This document shows positions 61,328-64,000 of a stretch of DNA of 64,000 nt, one piece after another (within the stretch, counting starts at the first letter, position 1; the number at the start of each line of letters is the position of its first letter). A program made the translations under genes and the position numbers. Location: NCBI GenBank assembly GCA_013214575.1, contig JABSSD010000137.1, positions 1 through 64,000 on the forward strand. The letters are read 5' to 3'. Source of the stretch: Paracoccaceae bacterium. GTDB lineage: Bacteria > Pseudomonadota > Alphaproteobacteria > Rhodobacterales > Rhodobacteraceae. The notes under the pieces were generated by a model. The model did not search any database and was not told the DNA's origin. It saw only the letters and a program-made list of their open reading frames with translations.

Positions 61328-61914
61328 TGGCACTGGACGCTCCTCAGAAAACGGCGGCCCAACTGGTGGGCGTTGTCGTGGTCATGGGCGCTTTGGCCTG
61401 GGCCTCGGTGCCGTTCTATGACTGGTTCTGCCGGGTCACCGGATTTGGCGGCGTCACCGGCATTGCCCTGACCGATTCTGACACCGTGCTGGAGCAGACC
61501 ATCACCATCCGCTTTGATGCCTCCAAAGAGCGTGACATGCCGTGGGAGTTCAAACCGGTGGTGCGCGAAATGGAGCTGAAGATCGGCGAGACCGGACTGG
61601 CCTTTTACGAGGCCTACAATCCAACCAACCGGCCGGTGGCCGGCGCCGCCGCTTATAACGTCACGCCCTATTCGGCGGGTGGCTTTTTTGAAAAGATTCA
61701 GTGTTTCTGCTTTGAGGAGCAGATTCTGGAACCAGGTGAGCGGGTTCTGATGCCCGTGACCTTTTATGTCGACCCGGAAATCGTAGACGACCGGGACGGC
61801 AAGTTTGTGCACACGATAACGCTGTCGTACACATTTTACGAAGTAGATCTGCCCGAGGGTTATGCCGCCCTTGAGCCCGGTGAAAACACCGGGGCAGAAA
61901 CCAACATGAACTAG
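61327..61914 (+). CDS. ctaG: cytochrome c oxidase assembly protein CtaG/Cox11
   Basis: CtaG delivers copper to the CuB site of subunit I. The 195-residue protein has one N-terminal membrane helix (about 10-28) and a periplasmic immunoglobulin-like domain with the copper-binding motif CFCFEEQILEPGE. Its N-terminal FYDWFCRVTGFGG is characteristic. Its first base is the last base of the preceding small gene's stop codon. Confidence 0.95.
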   Translation: MALDAPQKTAAQLVGVVVVMGALAWASVPFYDWFCRVTGFGGVTGIALTDSDTVLEQTITIRFDASKERDMPWEFKPVVREMELKIGETGLAFYEAYNPTNRPVAGAAAYNVTPYSAGGFFEKIQCFCFEEQILEPGERVLMPVTFYVDPEIVDDRDGKFVHTITLSYTFYEVDLPEGYAALEPGENTGAETNMN

Positions 61915-61937
61915 CCCGGCAGGTGAGGGACACTTAA

Positions 61938-62750
61938 ATGGCGCACGCTAAAAATCACGACTATCATATTCTACCACCGTCAATTCTGCCATTCTTGGGC
62001 GCGTTGTTTGGCTTTATCATGCTGTTCGGTGCCGTGCTTTGGATGCACGGCATAACGGCCTGGATGTTCTGGGGCGGCCTGCTGGGGGTGCTTTACACCA
62101 TGTTTGCCTGGTGGTCCGAAGTGACGACTGAAAGCAACATCGGCGATCACACCATCGTGGTGCGAATCGGCCTTCGCTATGGCTTCATCCTGTTTGTGAT
62201 GTCCGAAGTGATGTTCTTCTTTGCCTGGTTCTGGTCGTTCTTCAAACACGCGATCTATCCGATGCAGGATTACTTCGGCACCGAATATATCCAGCCGGCC
62301 ATCCATATCGTTGACCCGCTGCACCTGCCGCTGATCAACACGCTGATCCTGCTGCTGTCGGGCAGTGCCGTCACCTGGGCGCACCATGCGCTGGTGCATG
62401 ACAATGACCGCAAGTCGCTGGTTCAGGGTCTGGCCATCGGCATTGCCTTTGGCATCGCCTTCACCGGCTTGCAGGGCTACGAGTACTATCAGCTGCTGGC
62501 CCATGATGGCTGGGAGTTTGGTGGCGATATCTTCTACTCGAACTTCTTCATGGCCACTGGCTTTCACGGCTTCCACGTGCTGCTGGGGACCATCTTCCTG
62601 GCGGTCTGTCTGATCCGCGCCATGAAGGGCGCCTTTACCCCCGAACAGCACGTCGGCTTTGAAACCGCTGCCTGGTACTGGCACTTTGTCGATGTTGTTT
62701 GGCTGTTCCTGTTCTTTGCCGTGTACCTCTGGGGCACTGCCGGAATGTAA
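61938..62750 (+). CDS. ctaE: cytochrome c oxidase subunit III
   Basis: Subunit III stabilises proton uptake by subunit I. The 270-residue protein has seven membrane helices. Conserved blocks are [20 protein letters not shown] and [20 protein letters not shown], with lipid-cavity residues HDNDRKS and the terminal [20 protein letters not shown]. It follows ctaG by 23 bases. A hairpin with a T tract lies after it. Confidence 0.96.
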   Translation: MAHAKNHDYHILPPSILPFLGALFGFIMLFGAVLWMHGITAWMFWGGLLGVLYTMFAWWSEVTTESNIGDHTIVVRIGLRYGFILFVMSEVMFFFAWFWSFFKHAIYPMQDYFGTEYIQPAIHIVDPLHLPLINTLILLLSGSAVTWAHHALVHDNDRKSLVQGLAIGIAFGIAFTGLQGYEYYQLLAHDGWEFGGDIFYSNFFMATGFHGFHVLLGTIFLAVCLIRAMKGAFTPEQHVGFETAAWYWHFVDVVWLFLFFAVYLWGTAGM

Positions 62751-62799
62751 GGGATACATGTTTGCGGTTGAAAAACCGCTGACACAGCGTATCAAGCAC

Positions 62800-62828
62800 A
62801 GCGCGCGGGGCAGGCTCCGCGCGCTTTT
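62800..62828 (+). terminator. hairpin after ctaE
   Basis: AGCGCGCGG and CCGCGCGCT form a perfect 9-bp stem around GGCAGGCT, with TTTT at its foot. It is the only sizeable hairpin between ctaE and surf1 and probably lowers read-through into surf1. Confidence 0.65.
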
Positions 62829-62847
62829 GTGTTGACGGAGGGCCGTG

Positions 62848-63525
62848 ATGCGGCGTCTGATTTTCTTATTGGTGGTTGGCCTGGCCGGGCTTGTTGTCTT
62901 GCTGAGCCTGGGTGCGTGGCAGTTGCAGCGCATGGTCTGGAAGCAGCAGATCCTGGACATCATTGACGCCCGTGTTGACGCCGAACCCGTCGCGCTGCCG
63001 TTAAATCCAGATCCGGTGGCCGATAAATACCGGCCCGTCCGTCTGCGGGGTGAGCTGGCACTGGGCGAGCTGCATGTGCTGATCTCGACCCGCGAACTGG
63101 GGCCAGGGTTTCGGGTCATTGTGCCCTTCATCACCGAAGACGGCCGCCGGATACTGGTGGACCGCGGCTATATTCCAAGCGTTGCAAAGACATCGCAGCG
63201 CCCCATCGGCAAGGCCGAGCTGACCGGCAATCTGCACTGGCCCGATGAGACCGACAGCTACACCCCAGCCGCCGACCGCGCCAATAACATCTGGTATGCC
63301 CGCGATGTGGTCGCCATGGCCGCAGCTCTGGACAGCCTGCCAATCCTGGTGGTGCTGAATGGCCCGCCGGTAAAGGACAGTTCTGTCTTGCCGATGCCAA
63401 TCAACTCTGCCGTAATCGCCAATGACCACTTGCAATATGCGGTCACCTGGTTTTCGCTGGCCCTGATCTGGGCTGCGATGACTGCCTACTTCCTATGGCG
63501 CCCGCGCGCCAAAACTGAAAGCTGA
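62848..63525 (+). CDS. SURF1 family oxidase assembly protein
   Basis: SURF1 aids heme a insertion into subunit I. The 225-residue protein has the family layout: one N-terminal helix (IFLLVVGLAGLVVLLSLGAW) and one C-terminal helix (ITWFSLAL-like AVTWFSLALIWAAMTAYFLW) flanking a periplasmic domain with the block YRPVRLRGEL and ILVDRGYIP. GGAGGGCC precedes the ATG. The GTG one codon upstream is also possible. thrC follows 4 bases after its stop. Confidence 0.92.
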   Translation: MRRLIFLLVVGLAGLVVLLSLGAWQLQRMVWKQQILDIIDARVDAEPVALPLNPDPVADKYRPVRLRGELALGELHVLISTRELGPGFRVIVPFITEDGRRILVDRGYIPSVAKTSQRPIGKAELTGNLHWPDETDSYTPAADRANNIWYARDVVAMAAALDSLPILVVLNGPPVKDSSVLPMPINSAVIANDHLQYAVTWFSLALIWAAMTAYFLWRPRAKTES

Positions 63526-63529
63526 CGTG

Positions 63530-64000
63530 ATGAAATACATCTCCACCCGTGGCCAGGCGCCCGAGCTGACATTTGAAGAGGCAATGCTGACCGGACTGGC
63601 CCGCGACGGCGGTCTGTATGTGCCGACCGAGTTCCCGCAGATGAGCCACGATGACATCGCGGCACTGTCGGGGCTAAGCTACGAAGAGACCACCTTTCGG
63701 GTGATGCGCCCCTTTCTGGGGGACTGTTTCACCGATCAGGAGTTCCGCGATATCATCGCCAAGGCCTATGCCGGTTTCGACCATGCCGCTCAGGCGCCGC
63801 TGAAACAACTGGCACCAAACCATTTCCTGCTGGAGCTGTTCCACGGCCCCACCCTGGCGTTCAAGGATTTTGCCATGCAGCTGATCGGTCAGCTGTTCCA
63901 AAGCGCGCTGGCCAAACGGGGTGAGCGGGTGACCATCGTTGGCGCCACTTCTGGCGACACTGGCTCCGCCGCGATCGAGGCCTTCAAGGGCCTGAGCAAT
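63530..64000 (+). CDS. thrC: threonine synthase, 5' part (cut by window end)
   Basis: Threonine synthase converts O-phosphohomoserine to threonine with PLP. The 157 visible codons hold the family N-terminus MKYISTRGQAPELTFEEAML and the PLP-lysine motif HGPTLAFKDFAMQLIG. They also hold a phosphate-binding block, GATSGDTGSAAIEAFKG. The frame is open to the window edge. It starts 4 bases after surf1, so it is probably co-transcribed, an order known from other Rhodobacteraceae. Confidence 0.95.
   Translation, partial: MKYISTRGQAPELTFEEAMLTGLARDGGLYVPTEFPQMSHDDIAALSGLSYEETTFRVMRPFLGDCFTDQEFRDIIAKAYAGFDHAAQAPLKQLAPNHFLLELFHGPTLAFKDFAMQLIGQLFQSALAKRGERVTIVGATSGDTGSAAIEAFKGLSN

Noticed and set aside
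60595-61812. 405-codon open frame antisense to ctaB-ctaG
   Set aside because: It spans several real genes on the opposite strand and its translation shows no family pattern.
1-64000. tRNA, rRNA, CRISPR or prophage genes
   Set aside because: No tRNA-like T-loop/acceptor pairs, regularly spaced direct repeats or phage structural genes were seen in the intergenic regions when reading both strands.

Overview
The window reads as chromosome of an alphaproteobacterium of the family Rhodobacteraceae, most likely the Roseobacter group. Supporting signs are: GC-rich coding sequence; the gene order ctaC-ctaB-small ORF-ctaG-ctaE-surf1-thrC; phosphatidylcholine synthase; formate-tetrahydrofolate ligase paired with FolD; a DUF1127 protein; and a complete Tad/Flp pilus cluster. 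No rRNA, tRNA, CRISPR array, prophage or intact insertion sequence was found. The genes are mostly core. The only clearly degenerate stretch is the first ~770 bases, which carry the C-terminal remnant of an IS3-type transposase and a small inverted-repeat element beside an autotransporter gene.

Layout. 0.8-4 kb: autotransporter, then a LysR regulator divergent from an AllA-like ureidoglycolate lyase. 4.2-14 kb: ileS, two small unknown proteins, methylguanine-DNA methyltransferase, an EamA transporter, pcs, a cytochrome P460, xerC with DUF484, a NUDIX hydrolase and a small transaldolase. 14-23 kb: priA, an MFS transporter, prmA, two small proteins, and ruvC-ruvA-ruvB. 23-32 kb: one long colinear envelope block, ybgC-tolQ-tolR-tolA-tolB-pal-cpoB-tilS-ftsH. 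32-37.8 kb: MOSC protein, fhs, chorismate mutase, folD, a lipoprotein with no good start codon, a hotdog thioesterase and a DUF4405 membrane protein with a 1-base frameshift. 37.8-49.8 kb (all minus): the Tad pilus locus from two Flp pilins through cpaB, cpaC, an OmpA-like lipoprotein, cpaE, cpaF, tadB, tadC, two TPR lipoproteins and the prepilin peptidase to an AAA ATPase. 50-56 kb: lytic transglycosylase, an unknown membrane protein, the two 3-oxoacid CoA-transferase subunits and topA. 56-64 kb: dprA broken by a 14-bp tandem duplication, tldD, and the aa3 oxidase accessory/subunit operon, running into thrC at the window edge.

Functional groups. Tol-Pal-CpoB-YbgC forms the outer-membrane constriction machinery. 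The Tad cluster encodes all core parts of a surface-attachment pilus. Fhs and FolD make the one-carbon folate interconversion route. RuvABC resolves Holliday junctions. CtaB/CtaG/Surf1 supply heme and copper to the oxidase whose subunits II and III are encoded alongside.

Most notable signals. The dprA 14-bp duplication can be undone on paper to give a normal full-length protein. A perfect FNR-type box lies between tldD and ctaC. Strong hairpins separate flp1 from flp2 and cpaB from cpaC, suggesting graded pilus expression. Both pilins carry Asp-Trp where classical Flp pilins carry Glu-Tyr. An intergenic repeat family recurs at gene 3' ends, and two perfect palindromes sit side by side before ybgC. 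I found no convincing wholly new multi-gene system. The least explained genes are the pair at 7.2-8.2 kb and the membrane protein at 51.1-51.6 kb.
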